NCBI RefSeq assembly: GCF_003024195.1
Contig: NZ_KZ679039.1
Location: forward strand, 412,285-476,284
DNA: 64,000 nt
Source: Streptomyces dioscori
GTDB taxonomy: Bacteria; Actinomycetota; Actinomycetes; Streptomycetales; Streptomycetaceae
Direction: 5' to 3'
Shown here: piece after piece, positions 25,022-32,785 of the stretch
How the letters are laid out: the number at the start of each line of letters is the position of its first letter
Numbering within the stretch: the first letter of the stretch is position 1
Notes under the pieces: generated by a model
Database searches by the model: none
The model's input: the letters and a program-made list of their open reading frames with translations, nothing else
Told to the model about the DNA's origin: nothing
Translations under genes and position numbers: made by a program

Positions 25022-26409
25022 GCTGCGGTTGCCTCCCGTTCGAGTTGGTCGTGCAGGGCTTCGCGTGCTGTCTCGCGGTTCTGTTGAAGGTCACGGGCGA
25101 TGGACGCGGCGAGGGCGGATTCCCCGGGGGTATGGCCGTGGCCGGCGTACTGCCAGGAGGCAAGGACGAGCACGGTGTCCGGCTCGATGTCGTCGAGACC
25201 GCGGGCGTCGCGTTCCTGGGCTGCGCGGTAGTCGGCGCGGGTCTGGCGGAGCTCCCCGAGGGTGGTGGAGTAGCGGCGGGACTTGGACGAGAAGTGCCCG
25301 CGGAAGCCGAGCATGTGAGCCCAGGCCCGTAGGCGCCGGTCCGGGTAGAGGGGGTCGAGGTCGAAGCAGGCGGCGATGAGCCGGCGGGCATGGTCGGGCA
25401 CGCCGAGCAGGACGGGCGCTTCGAGGTTGCCGATGGGCCGATCAAGGGTGCCGGTCGTCTCGGCCGCTTTGGTGGCGTACTTGGCGACGTAGGAGGCGAC
25501 CGCCTGCTCTGTGATGTCCGAACCGTCGGCGAACGCCTTGACCGGGCGGACGTCGAGCTGTCTGCCCCACTGGAAGGAGCGGGCCAGCTCGTCACCGGCG
25601 GCGGGCACGGACACCGTGGCGTAGCGGTGCACGGCGGCGGCGCGGATCGCGTCGTCGAGGAGACCGACGCTCGCCCAGGACGGCGGCGGGTCCTCGGGCC
25701 CGTCGGGTCCGTCGAGGCGGATCACGGCATGGAAGTGGACGGCGCCGCGCTTTTGGAACTCGGCGACCTTGCCGTACGAGAGGCGGCAGGCGTCGGCGAG
25801 CTCGCGTTGGGTGAGCCCGGCACGGGCGGCGATCTCCCGACGCAGCCGCTTGACGAAGCGGTGCCACAGCTGGCCCGCATGGTTGTTGAACAGCACGGTC
25901 CCGGCGTAGTCGTACGTTGCCGGATCGAGCGCCGTGCCAAGCACGGGGGCATCCTCCGCATGGCGGGCACCGCAGCGGCAGCGACCGCGGGACGGCCGGT
26001 TGTGGACCGGGCCGAACGAGGGTGCGGTGAAGGTGGCAAAGACGCGAGGGTGCTCGCGGACGGCGGCGGGAATGTCGTAACGGTCGTCGCCGGCGAGTCC
26101 GGCTCGGATCAGGTGGTAGGTGTCCCCGGCGTACATCCAGGCGCAGGCCGGGCACCGCGAGGCACGACGGTTGCCGCACGCGATACGCAGCCGGCCGCCC
26201 GGCTCGGTGTCGGTGCTGTAGCGGTGCAGTGTCTCGCCGGTAATCCTGTCCTTGGTGAGCGTCCAGCCGGTCAGGTGGATCGGGTCGGCACAGCCACCGG
26301 TGCGTTTGATCTGCTCTTGCCAACGGTCGAAGCCCGGAGCCCCGGCGACCCTCAGCATGTCGGCGAGGGTGTCCGGGGCCAGGCCCAGTGCGGTGGATGT
26401 GCCGCTCAT
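25018..26409 (-). CDS. repSA: RepSA-type replication initiator
   Basis: 463 residues, related to RepSA of pSAM2, which starts rolling-circle replication of the excised element. TGGCADPIHLTGW and a cysteine-containing region (CGNRRASRCPACAWMYAGDTYHLIRAGL) precede FATFTAPSFGPVH. A HUH-like metal site follows in RGAVHFHAVIRLDGPDGP, and a candidate nicking Tyr in VASYVAKYATKAAE. Start ATG 26409 overlaps the methyltransferase stop (ATGA). The double-strand origin of pSAM2 lies near its rep gene; none is evident here by eye. Confidence 0.92.
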   Translation of the reverse strand: MSGTSTALGLAPDTLADMLRVAGAPGFDRWQEQIKRTGGCADPIHLTGWTLTKDRITGETLHRYSTDTEPGGRLRIACGNRRASRCPACAWMYAGDTYHLIRAGLAGDDRYDIPAAVREHPRVFATFTAPSFGPVHNRPSRGRCRCGARHAEDAPVLGTALDPATYDYAGTVLFNNHAGQLWHRFVKRLRREIAARAGLTQRELADACRLSYGKVAEFQKRGAVHFHAVIRLDGPDGPEDPPPSWASVGLLDDAIRAAAVHRYATVSVPAAGDELARSFQWGRQLDVRPVKAFADGSDITEQAVASYVAKYATKAAETTGTLDRPIGNLEAPVLLGVPDHARRLIAACFDLDPLYPDRRLRAWAHMLGFRGHFSSKSRRYSTTLGELRQTRADYRAAQERDARGLDDIEPDTVLVLASWQYAGHGHTPGESALAASIARDLQQNRETAREALHDQLEREATAA

Positions 26410-27065
26410 GCGGCGACCTCCAGGCGGGAGGCGAGGAAGGTGCGGCCGAGGTGTTGGGTGTAGGCCGGGGGGATGCATTCGCGGATGCCGTCGCGGTTCA
26501 TCCACGGCACGCCCATGACCTGCTTGGCGAGGGCGACGCCGGAGAAGTTGCCGACGAACTGGCCGTAGTGGCCGGGCGGGACGGGGCGGCCCATCTTGGC
26601 CTGCGGGACGGTGTGGCGCAGGTGGCGGGGCTGGACGAGGCGGAAGCCGCCGCCGGGCTCGAAGTAGCGGTGGCGGTAGGTGTCCAGGCCGAACATGGGC
26701 CCGCACAGGAGCACCGGGGTGCGGAGCTTGGGCAGCGCACCGCGGACGTTCTCGATTACGAAGGGCCGCCCGGTCGCTTCGAGCGCGGTGCGGGTCGGGC
26801 CAATCAGGTCGGGGTGGTCGTTGCCCTGGAGGCGCTGGCAGTCGCTGTCGCCCTGGCAGGGCGGCGAGGCGTGGATGAAGTCGAAGTCCGCGCCGTGCTC
26901 GCGGACGAAGGCGAGCGCGTCGCCCTGGACGAAGCGGTAGGGGTAGCGGGGCTGCGGAGCGAGGTCGACGCCCGTTACGTCGCATCCGGCGTCCGCGTAG
27001 CCCTTGGCAGCACCGCCCTGGCAGCAGAAGAGATCTAGGACTCGAAGTCGCATCATGGCGGTCAC
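26406..27065 (-). CDS. Small C5-cytosine DNA methyltransferase-like protein
   Basis: 219 residues. Motif I VLDLFCCQGGAAKGYADAG binds S-adenosylmethionine; IHASPPCQGDSD contains the motif IV catalytic Cys; VIENVRGALP is motif VI. It is far shorter than classical Dcm/M.HhaI enzymes and its target-recognition region is reduced, resembling phage-borne single methyltransferases. No restriction enzyme is adjacent, so it is more likely to mark or protect the element than to belong to a restriction system (inference). GTG 27065 overlaps the upstream stop (GTGA). Confidence 0.82.
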   Translation of the reverse strand: MTAMMRLRVLDLFCCQGGAAKGYADAGCDVTGVDLAPQPRYPYRFVQGDALAFVREHGADFDFIHASPPCQGDSDCQRLQGNDHPDLIGPTRTALEATGRPFVIENVRGALPKLRTPVLLCGPMFGLDTYRHRYFEPGGGFRLVQPRHLRHTVPQAKMGRPVPPGHYGQFVGNFSGVALAKQVMGVPWMNRDGIRECIPPAYTQHLGRTFLASRLEVAA

Positions 27066-27256
27066 TTCCCGGCACGAGCGGAGATCGGAGCGGTCACCCA
27101 GGCGGGAGCGAACCCGCGCCCCTGGCAGGCCGAGCAGCAGACGGTAACGGTCTCGCGGGTGCCGTCCGCGGACCGGTCGCCGGTCGTGATCGTGGCGACG
27201 GAGAAGCCCTTGCAGTCCGGGCAGGGACGCGTCGGGACGGAGTTCGGCTGAGGCAT
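27062..27256 (-). CDS. Small zinc-finger protein
   Basis: 64 residues with two CxxC pairs (CPDCKG and CCSACQGRG, 25-30 residues apart), resembling DnaJ-type cysteine-rich fingers. Start ATG 27256 has AAGGG upstream; the stop overlaps the methyltransferase start. Such fingers recur in AICE transfer regions (compare 28805 and 59988); function unknown. Confidence 0.75.
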   Translation of the reverse strand: MPQPNSVPTRPCPDCKGFSVATITTGDRSADGTRETVTVCCSACQGRGFAPAWVTAPISARAGK

Positions 27257-27349
27257 GATGAGTGAGCCCTTCCGGGTCCGTTGGATCTGAATGGGGTCAG
27301 GCGCCCGGAGCGGACGAGACTTGGCGGTTGAGGCCGCTCCGGGGGCCGG

Positions 27350-27655
27350 TCACTTGTGGGACTTTGGTGCCTTTACGGCGAGGGTGACGAGTCCGCCGCC
27401 GCCGATCAGGGTGGGAATCGCGGCCTTGACCGCTACGGCCGTCGCGGCAGCCACCTCGATCAGCGACAGCACGGCAACGGTGGTCAGGTACACGACGCCG
27501 CAGATGCCGACCGTCGCAGCGAGGATCACGACCACCGGACCCGTCCAGGAGCGGGGCGCGGTGTGGACGATGACGACCGACCGCGGGTCGCTGCCCGGCG
27601 GAAGCAGGTCTGCCGGGATGTGTCCGGCGCGGAGCTGGTCATCAGGGCGGATCAC
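27350..27655 (-). CDS. Small membrane protein, Spd-like
   Basis: 101 residues with two membrane segments (GPVVVILAATVGICGVVYLTTVAVLSLI and VAVKAAIPTLIGGGGLVTLAV) after a polar N-terminus. GTG 27655 has AAGGGAG upstream. Its position between rep and tra genes matches the spread (spd) genes that help the element move along recipient mycelium. Assignment is by position and topology only. Confidence 0.7.
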   Translation of the reverse strand: MIRPDDQLRAGHIPADLLPPGSDPRSVVIVHTAPRSWTGPVVVILAATVGICGVVYLTTVAVLSLIEVAAATAVAVKAAIPTLIGGGGLVTLAVKAPKSHK

Positions 27656-27679
27656 GGTGGTTCTCCCTTCCGGGGTGAG

Positions 27680-27835
27680 CTACTTGGTGGCGGTGTCGAT
27701 GACGGGGGCGAGGACGCTGCCGGCGAGCAGGTAGCCACCGATCAGCAGGACGACCACGAGCCACAGCGGCGGGCGGACGAGCTTGACGCCGACCAGACCG
27801 ACGCAGGCGATGAAGAACCACAGCGGCACGGACAT
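27680..27835 (-). CDS. 51-residue membrane protein, Spd-like
   Basis: ATG 27835 with AAGGGAGG 7 bp upstream. The product MSVPLWFFIACVGLVGVKLV... is almost wholly hydrophobic, two short helices ending in PVIDTATK. It lies 24 bp upstream of the preceding membrane-protein gene. A small spread or mating-complex protein is likely by context. Confidence 0.7.
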   Translation of the reverse strand: MSVPLWFFIACVGLVGVKLVRPPLWLVVVLLIGGYLLAGSVLAPVIDTATK

Positions 27836-27849
27836 GACCGGACCTCCCT

Positions 27850-28041
27850 TCAGCGGACCGGGCAGCGGTGGCCCTGGGCGGCGACCATGGCGGGGCTCAC
27901 GTCGTCGTACTCGACGGACCAGCCGCAGTCCTCGACCGCGCAGGCGGCGACGTACTTGATCTCTCCACGGCGTCCGTGAGCGGTGCCGACAGAGACCCGT
28001 CCGACGCGGTGCAGTTCACGCCAGATCTGGTAGAGGCCCAT
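27850..28041 (-). CDS. Small conserved AICE protein
   Basis: 63 residues (MGLYQIWRELHRVGRVSVGTAH...) with a CAVEDCGW pair and a C-terminal HRCPVR that may bind zinc. Start ATG 28041 has GAAAGGAG upstream. It sits in the spd/tra cluster; no function is recognised. Confidence 0.65.
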   Translation of the reverse strand: MGLYQIWRELHRVGRVSVGTAHGRRGEIKYVAACAVEDCGWSVEYDDVSPAMVAAQGHRCPVR

Positions 28042-28059
28042 GGTGGTGCTCCTTTCGGA

Positions 28060-28728
28060 TCAGGTGAGTTGGGCAGCGATCGCATCCGCCATCGGGGCAG
28101 GGACCCCGAGACGGGAGCGCAGGGTGTCGGTGTCGATCCGGGCGCCCGTCCGGGCACGGTGGTCATCGGCGACCTTCCGGGCGTGCGCGACCAGCGCGGC
28201 CGGAACCTGTGGAGCCGGACCGGGATCGGCGGCGGGCAGTGCCGCGGGCTCGTCGACGACGGCGAGCGGAGCGCTTTCCCTCCCCGCAGCAGGCGCCGGT
28301 ACGCGCTCGATGTCGGGCCCGGGTGAAACGGGGACCGCCGGCGGAGTCTGCGTGCGGTCCGCGGGCCGGTTGGGCGAGTGAGCGAGGAGGGTGCCGCCGA
28401 GGAAGGCCAGCGCGGGCCATCCGGCGACGCCGAACCGCAGCCAGGCCGGAGGGTGCTGAAGGTCGAGGAAGCCGGCGGTGGCGACGTTGGCGCCGAGCGA
28501 GGCGACCAAGGCGATCAGGAACCAGCACCAGGACAGCCGGGAGGGACCGTCGGAGCGGAGCCGGCGCCACGCGGCGACCAGGAGCAGGTCAACGCTGATC
28601 GGGTAGGCCCATGCCTTCCAGCCGTCCTGTCCGGCAGCGGCGGCGAGGTCGTGCAGGTGGGCGAAGGACAGGGCTCCGGCGATCACGGCTTGTACGAGGA
28701 CGGCGTCCGGGCGGATCGGGCGGGTCAT
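28060..28728 (-). CDS. DUF2637-type membrane protein (SpdB-like)
   Basis: 222 residues: four hydrophobic segments in the first half (VLVQAVIAGALSFAHLHDLAAAAG, AWAYPISVDLLLVAAWRRL, WCWFLIALVASLGANVATAGF, VAGWPALAFLGGTLLAHS), then a Pro/Ala-rich linker. A C-terminal helix-turn-helix-like region follows (LVAHARKVADDHRARTGARIDTDTLRSRLGV). The DUF2637 type is common in Streptomyces AICEs and plasmids and is thought to act in intramycelial spread with TraSA. Confidence 0.8.
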   Translation of the reverse strand: MTRPIRPDAVLVQAVIAGALSFAHLHDLAAAAGQDGWKAWAYPISVDLLLVAAWRRLRSDGPSRLSWCWFLIALVASLGANVATAGFLDLQHPPAWLRFGVAGWPALAFLGGTLLAHSPNRPADRTQTPPAVPVSPGPDIERVPAPAAGRESAPLAVVDEPAALPAADPGPAPQVPAALVAHARKVADDHRARTGARIDTDTLRSRLGVPAPMADAIAAQLT

Positions 28729-28804
28729 GTCTTCACCTCCTTCGCAGGGATTGAGCCAGGGCGGGGCGGGGATCAGGTCCGGCCGCCCGGCCCCGGGCGG
28801 GTGT

Positions 28805-28978
28805 TCAGTCGGTGGCTTCGCCGGTGCCGAGGCAGGAGAGGCAGATGCCGCTCTGCTGGCCGACGAGCCGGTGCTTGCGGCCGACGCGGACCGCGCGGGG
28901 GACCTCTCCGGTGCCGTTGCAAGGCCCGCACTTCGGCAGCTCCGGAACCTTCCGGACGGGGCGTTTGCGTGTCGCCAT
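28805..28978 (-). CDS. Small zinc-finger protein
   Basis: 57 residues from ATG 28978, with GGAAGGAG upstream (MATRKRPVRKVPELPKCGPCNGTGEV...). Paired CGPCNGTGE and CLSCLGTGE motifs form a DnaJ-like zinc-binding fold. It lies between traSA and the DUF2637 gene. Confidence 0.75.
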   Translation of the reverse strand: MATRKRPVRKVPELPKCGPCNGTGEVPRAVRVGRKHRLVGQQSGICLSCLGTGEATD

Positions 28979-29062
28979 GACGTGATCTCCTTCCGGCGTC
29001 AGGCAAGGAGCGGGTAGGGACATGGCGCGAGAGGGTCGCGCCGACCGTCGAGCGGGGCGAGA

Positions 29063-30388
29063 TCAGGCGGCTTCGGCCACCGCCGGCGCAAGGCCGAGTA
29101 CGGGCCTGAAGCGGGCCAGTTCCGGCAGGTCCGGGGTCAGGTCGGCGTACCGATTGCAGGCCGCCACGGCTTGCCGCATCGAGGTGTGAGGGGTGCGGAT
29201 GCGGGTCCACTCCCCGGTGGAGTAGCCGACCACGGCCATGCCCCGGCGTGTGTTGGGGATCTGCGTGGCGGCGAACACGGCGTACGGGGAGATGTCGCCG
29301 AAGGCCATCTTGGCGGTCGATTCGTCGTTGACGCGGTGCACGGTCCGGCCGGTCAACTGGGCGCGCAGCATGGTGATGCCGTCGCCGAGTTCGGAGCCGA
29401 AGCGCTGCCCGTAGATGTCGAGGAAGATGCCGGCGGCGCGGCCGAGCTGGGCGAGACGGATCAACGCTGTGATGATCCGGTCCCGGCGCGGGTCGTGCCG
29501 CTTGCTGCTCATGGCGAGTTCGGCGATCTCGTCGATGGTGACCATGATGGGTACCGGGCGCAGTGCTTCAGGCAGGTCCCAGATGTTCGCGGCGATCTCC
29601 GCGTCCGGGGTGTCCGCACTGATCCGCTGTTCGAGGCGGATCACGTCGTAGATGCCTTCCATCCGGACCATCAGCGCTTCGAGGAGATCGGCCGCGTCGT
29701 CGGCGTTGTCGGCGAGAGCTGAGAAGCGGCGGGCGAACGGGCTCAGCTCGATCTTCTTGCAGTCGATGCCGACCAGGGCGACCGGCTGCGGGGCGAGTTC
29801 CTTGATCACGGTGCGCTGGAAGACGGACTTGCCGGACTGCGTGGCGCCGACCGTCACCGAGTGCGGCACCTCCCGGTAGTCCCGGTAGTGAACTGATCCG
29901 TCCTCCACCAGGGCCACCGGGATCTTCAACAGACCACGGTCGGTCTTGACGGGCATCTGTACGTGCTTGAGCACGTCGTAGCCGGTCAGGGCGATTTCGA
30001 CGACGCCGGGCTTCGCTTCGCGGGAAGTGACCTGGTGGACGCCGAAGGAGTGGCGCAGCCGGTCGGCGGCGGCGGAGAACTCGAACGCGTCCTGCCCGGG
30101 GCGCATCTTGATCCGCAGCCGGACGCCGGTCCGGGTCGGCCTCAGCCACAGCAGCCGGGGGACGCGTTGCTGCGGAGCCGGCTTCTTGGACCAGCGGGCG
30201 AGCGCCAGCCGGAGGCGCGAGGCGGGCACGGTGAGGTGGCAGGCGTCCATCACGGCCGCGTAGCGGAAGCGGATGCGCAGCGCGCAGAGCAGGATGCCGA
30301 AGGTCAGCCAGTACCAGGCGGGGCGGCGCCACTTCAGCAGCAGCGCCGACCCGACCACGATCGCGACGGCGATCAGTAACCAGCTCAT
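29063..30388 (-). CDS. traSA: TraSA-type FtsK/SpoIIIE DNA translocase
   Basis: 441 residues. Two N-terminal membrane helices (WLLIAVAIVVGSALLLKW, PAWYWLTFGILLCALRI) anchor a cytoplasmic FtsK/SpoIIIE motor: Walker A VGATQSGKSVFQR (about residue 180), VGIDCKKIELSPF and Walker B PIMVTIDEIAEL. In pSAM2 this single protein moves double-stranded DNA into the recipient hypha. Start ATG 30388 is 2 bp after the SCO3933-family stop. Confidence 0.95.
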   Translation of the reverse strand: MSWLLIAVAIVVGSALLLKWRRPAWYWLTFGILLCALRIRFRYAAVMDACHLTVPASRLRLALARWSKKPAPQQRVPRLLWLRPTRTGVRLRIKMRPGQDAFEFSAAADRLRHSFGVHQVTSREAKPGVVEIALTGYDVLKHVQMPVKTDRGLLKIPVALVEDGSVHYRDYREVPHSVTVGATQSGKSVFQRTVIKELAPQPVALVGIDCKKIELSPFARRFSALADNADDAADLLEALMVRMEGIYDVIRLEQRISADTPDAEIAANIWDLPEALRPVPIMVTIDEIAELAMSSKRHDPRRDRIITALIRLAQLGRAAGIFLDIYGQRFGSELGDGITMLRAQLTGRTVHRVNDESTAKMAFGDISPYAVFAATQIPNTRRGMAVVGYSTGEWTRIRTPHTSMRQAVAACNRYADLTPDLPELARFRPVLGLAPAVAEAA

Positions 30389-30390
30389 CG

Positions 30391-30747
30391 TCAGGCCGCC
30401 TTGGGCTTCGAGGCGCCGGCGGCGAGCGAGGTGACGGCGACCGCGCGGAAGGAGATGCCGTGCCGCTTCTGGCCGTTGAACTCGTTCTCCCACGGCGTGG
30501 CGACCAGGCCGGTCAGCGCGACCGGGGTGCCCATGGCCAGCTCGCCGGAGATGTCCGGCTCCGCGACGGTCACCGAGACGACCTCGGCGTTGCCGTTCAT
30601 CACGAACAGCACGTCCACGGTCATCAACGTGTGGCCGGAGACCCGGTCGGTGGCGATCACGCCGTTCTGCTTGTCACGCAGCTTCGTCTGCGGGGGCTGA
30701 GCGACCATCAGGGTCGCGCCATTGGTGTCGACGGGAATCTGACGCAT
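30391..30747 (-). CDS. SCO3933-family regulatory protein
   Basis: 118 residues starting MRQIPVDTNGATLMVAQPPQ. I recognise it as the SCO3933 family found immediately upstream of traSA in Streptomyces AICEs. It is an OB-fold-like soluble protein of uncertain role (regulatory or single-strand-binding-like; GLVATPWENEFNGQKRHGISFRAVAV). AICE-2 has its counterpart at 58129. It is the first gene of the leftward operon. Confidence 0.8.
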   Translation of the reverse strand: MRQIPVDTNGATLMVAQPPQTKLRDKQNGVIATDRVSGHTLMTVDVLFVMNGNAEVVSVTVAEPDISGELAMGTPVALTGLVATPWENEFNGQKRHGISFRAVAVTSLAAGASKPKAA

Positions 30748-30815
30748 CGTCGTCTCTCCTGATCTGGCGAGGGATCACGCGCCGCCGTTTCGGCGGTGAG
30801 ATCAGGAGACCGCGA

Positions 30816-30893
30816 ACCGTGGTGGACGTATCACGGTCCGTATGGACGTTTGGGGACGTCTGAGCTATCGTCAAAACGTCCCAACGACGTCCC
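30816..30893. promoter_or_regulatory. Operator/promoter region of AICE-1 control switch
   Basis: Between the divergent tra operon and HTH gene. ACCGTG (30816-30821) pairs with CACGGT (30832-30837). Next to it are four GGACGT/ACGTCC words, two in each orientation (30844, 30854, 30876, 30887). Such clustered repeats just upstream of an HTH gene suggest that its product binds here and controls both directions. Confidence 0.6.
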
Positions 30894-30908
30894 GGAGGAA
30901 GGCACGTC

Positions 30909-31640
30909 ATGGCGAACGAGCGTCTGCGCGCGGCGATTTCGGCACAGGGCGAGACGATCCAGTCCGTGGCTCAACACGTCGGGATCGACCCCAAGAGCGT
31001 GGAACGTTGGATCACGACCAACCGCACTCCGCACCGGGGCCACCGTTGGAAGGCGGCGACCTTCCTCGGCGTCGATGAGGTCTACCTCTGGCCCATCGTC
31101 GAGAAGCAGGCCGAGACGGCGAGCAGCTCAGAGCTGATCACGTACTACCCGCACAGGGGCGCGGTCCCGGCAGCGCTGTGGTCATCGCTGATCGAGAAGG
31201 CGAAGGATCAGGTCGACATCCTCGTGTACGCAGGGCTGTTCCTCTTCGACGGCAACCCGGACCTCCCGGACCAGATGATCGAGAAGGCGCAGGTGGGGGC
31301 CCAGGTCCGCATACTGCTCGGCGACCCGGATTCCGAGATGATCCACCAGCGCGGCGAAGAGGAAGGCATCGGTGACGATCTGGCCGCACGCGCCCGGATC
31401 ACACGGCGCTACCTCGAACCGGCGATGACGACACCTGGCGTCGAGATCAGGTTGCACGACACGATCCTGTACAACTCGATCTACCGGTTCGACGACGACG
31501 TGTTGGTGAACCCGCACGTACTCGGGGCGCCGGCCGGACAGAACCCGGTCCTGCACTTCCGGTACCTCCCAGGCGCTCGGACCTTCCGGCACTACATGAA
31601 GAGCTTCGACTACGCCTGGGAGCGCGGCCGACCCGCGTAG
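30909..31640 (+). CDS. HTH regulator with PLD-like/DUF5919-type C-terminal domain
   Basis: 243 residues, ATG 30909 with GGAGGAAGG upstream. An N-terminal Cro/CI-type HTH (residues 5-60: IQSVAQHVGIDPKSVERWITT) is joined to a ~170-residue domain resembling phospholipase-D-like folds (DILVYAGLFLFDG, VRILLGDPDSEMI, VEIRLHDTILYNSIYRFDDDVLVNPHV). The usual paired HKD motifs are not visible, so it is probably a sensor rather than an enzyme. It is divergent from the tra operon and followed by the Nudix gene; it presumably takes the place of KorSA/Pra in this element. Confidence 0.8.
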   Translation: MANERLRAAISAQGETIQSVAQHVGIDPKSVERWITTNRTPHRGHRWKAATFLGVDEVYLWPIVEKQAETASSSELITYYPHRGAVPAALWSSLIEKAKDQVDILVYAGLFLFDGNPDLPDQMIEKAQVGAQVRILLGDPDSEMIHQRGEEEGIGDDLAARARITRRYLEPAMTTPGVEIRLHDTILYNSIYRFDDDVLVNPHVLGAPAGQNPVLHFRYLPGARTFRHYMKSFDYAWERGRPA

Positions 31641-31681
31641 GCAGCCGGTTCGATCCCGGCCGGGCGTGCGACGCTGGAGGC

Positions 31682-32152
31682 ATGGCCCGCGTCGACTACT
31701 TCAATGATCCGGAAGCCCCCGAGGCGAACAGCATCGTCCCGTCAGTCACCGTCGTGACGCGCAACACCGCCGGGGAGATCCTGTTGATCCACAAGACGGA
31801 CAACAACTTGTGGGCACTGCCCGGAGGGGGAGTCGATGTCGGCGAGTCCGCACCGGATGCCGCCGTACGGGAGACGAAGGAAGAGACCGGTTTCGACGTC
31901 GAGGTGACGGGCCTGGTCGGCACCTACACCAACCCGGCGCACGTCATGGCGTACGACGACGGTGAGGTACGCCAGCAGTTCTCGATCTGCTTCACGGCGC
32001 GCATCGTCGGCGGCGAGTTGCGGACGAGTAGCGAGAGCAAGGAAGTGGCGTTCGTCGACCCGAGCAGGCTGGACGAACTGAAGATCCACCCGTCCATGCG
32101 GATGCGGATCGATCACGGCTTGGCCAACCTGCCTAAGCCCTACCTCGGCTGA
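31682..32152 (+). CDS. Nudix hydrolase, Pif-like
   Basis: 156 residues. The Nudix box GGGVDVGESAPDAAVRETKEETGFDVEV fits GX5EX7REUXEEXGU completely. In pSAM2 the Nudix protein Pif blocks redundant transfer between cells that already hold the element; position beside the regulator suggests the same role. A nucleotide-cleaning role remains possible. GGAGG lies only 1 base before ATG 31682, too close for normal use, so the mRNA may be leaderless. Convergent with the HD gene with no gap. Confidence 0.85.
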   Translation: MARVDYFNDPEAPEANSIVPSVTVVTRNTAGEILLIHKTDNNLWALPGGGVDVGESAPDAAVRETKEETGFDVEVTGLVGTYTNPAHVMAYDDGEVRQQFSICFTARIVGGELRTSSESKEVAFVDPSRLDELKIHPSMRMRIDHGLANLPKPYLG

Positions 32153-32701
32153 TCAACCAAGACGGGTGAGCGTCCGCTCGACAGCAGCTCCGAGGTAGGG
32201 CCGCGCCTTGCTGATCGCGGTGTGCACTTCGCTGCCCACCTCGTACCGGTCCAAGATCTCGTCGATGCGGCGGTCGAAGTCGAAGGACTGCCCGGCGGGA
32301 CCGGTCGTCATGTCCGCGTAGATCAGCGCGTCCAGGACCGCGGAGTCCTCGCGCTCGTACACGGCCAACTCGGCAGAGAGCCCACGCTGTTCGGCCTCGT
32401 ACACGGCTCCGGAATGGTGGGCGACCAGCCGTACGAGGCGTGTCGGCGCCCGGAGCGTCTCCAGGTGGCGCGCACCATCGAGCGGGTGGAAGCCGGTGTC
32501 CCGGAGCTCCGGCGCGTAGCCGATGTCGTGCAGCCACGCGGCGGCGACGAGGAGATCCCGATCCTCTGCGGACACAGCCGCGGAAACCTCGGACGCACGG
32601 GCCGCCACGGCCTGTGTGTGCAGCCAGCGGTTCCCGAGCGGGGGCAACAGGGACTCGGCCAGTTCGGCCGCTCCCTGGGGCGTGTCCAGTGCAGATGCCA
32701 T
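32153..32701 (-). CDS. HD-domain phosphohydrolase
   Basis: 182 residues. The metal-binding HD motif is AAWLHDIGYAPEL (about 63-75), preceded by NRWLHTQAVAARASEV (first His) and followed by LVRLVAHHSGAVYEAE and DALIYADMTTGPAG (last Asp). This is the compact HDc type that hydrolyses nucleotides or phosphodiesters; substrate unknown. It is convergent with the Nudix gene and recurs next to Pif-like genes in AICEs. Confidence 0.85.
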   Translation of the reverse strand: MASALDTPQGAAELAESLLPPLGNRWLHTQAVAARASEVSAAVSAEDRDLLVAAAWLHDIGYAPELRDTGFHPLDGARHLETLRAPTRLVRLVAHHSGAVYEAEQRGLSAELAVYEREDSAVLDALIYADMTTGPAGQSFDFDRRIDEILDRYEVGSEVHTAISKARPYLGAAVERTLTRLG

Positions 32702-32785
32702 GCAACGCACGGTAGCCGACCGGACAGACCCGCGGACAGCCCGGCATCAGCCGCTCCGGACCGTGGCGCGAGCGATCTTGACAGA

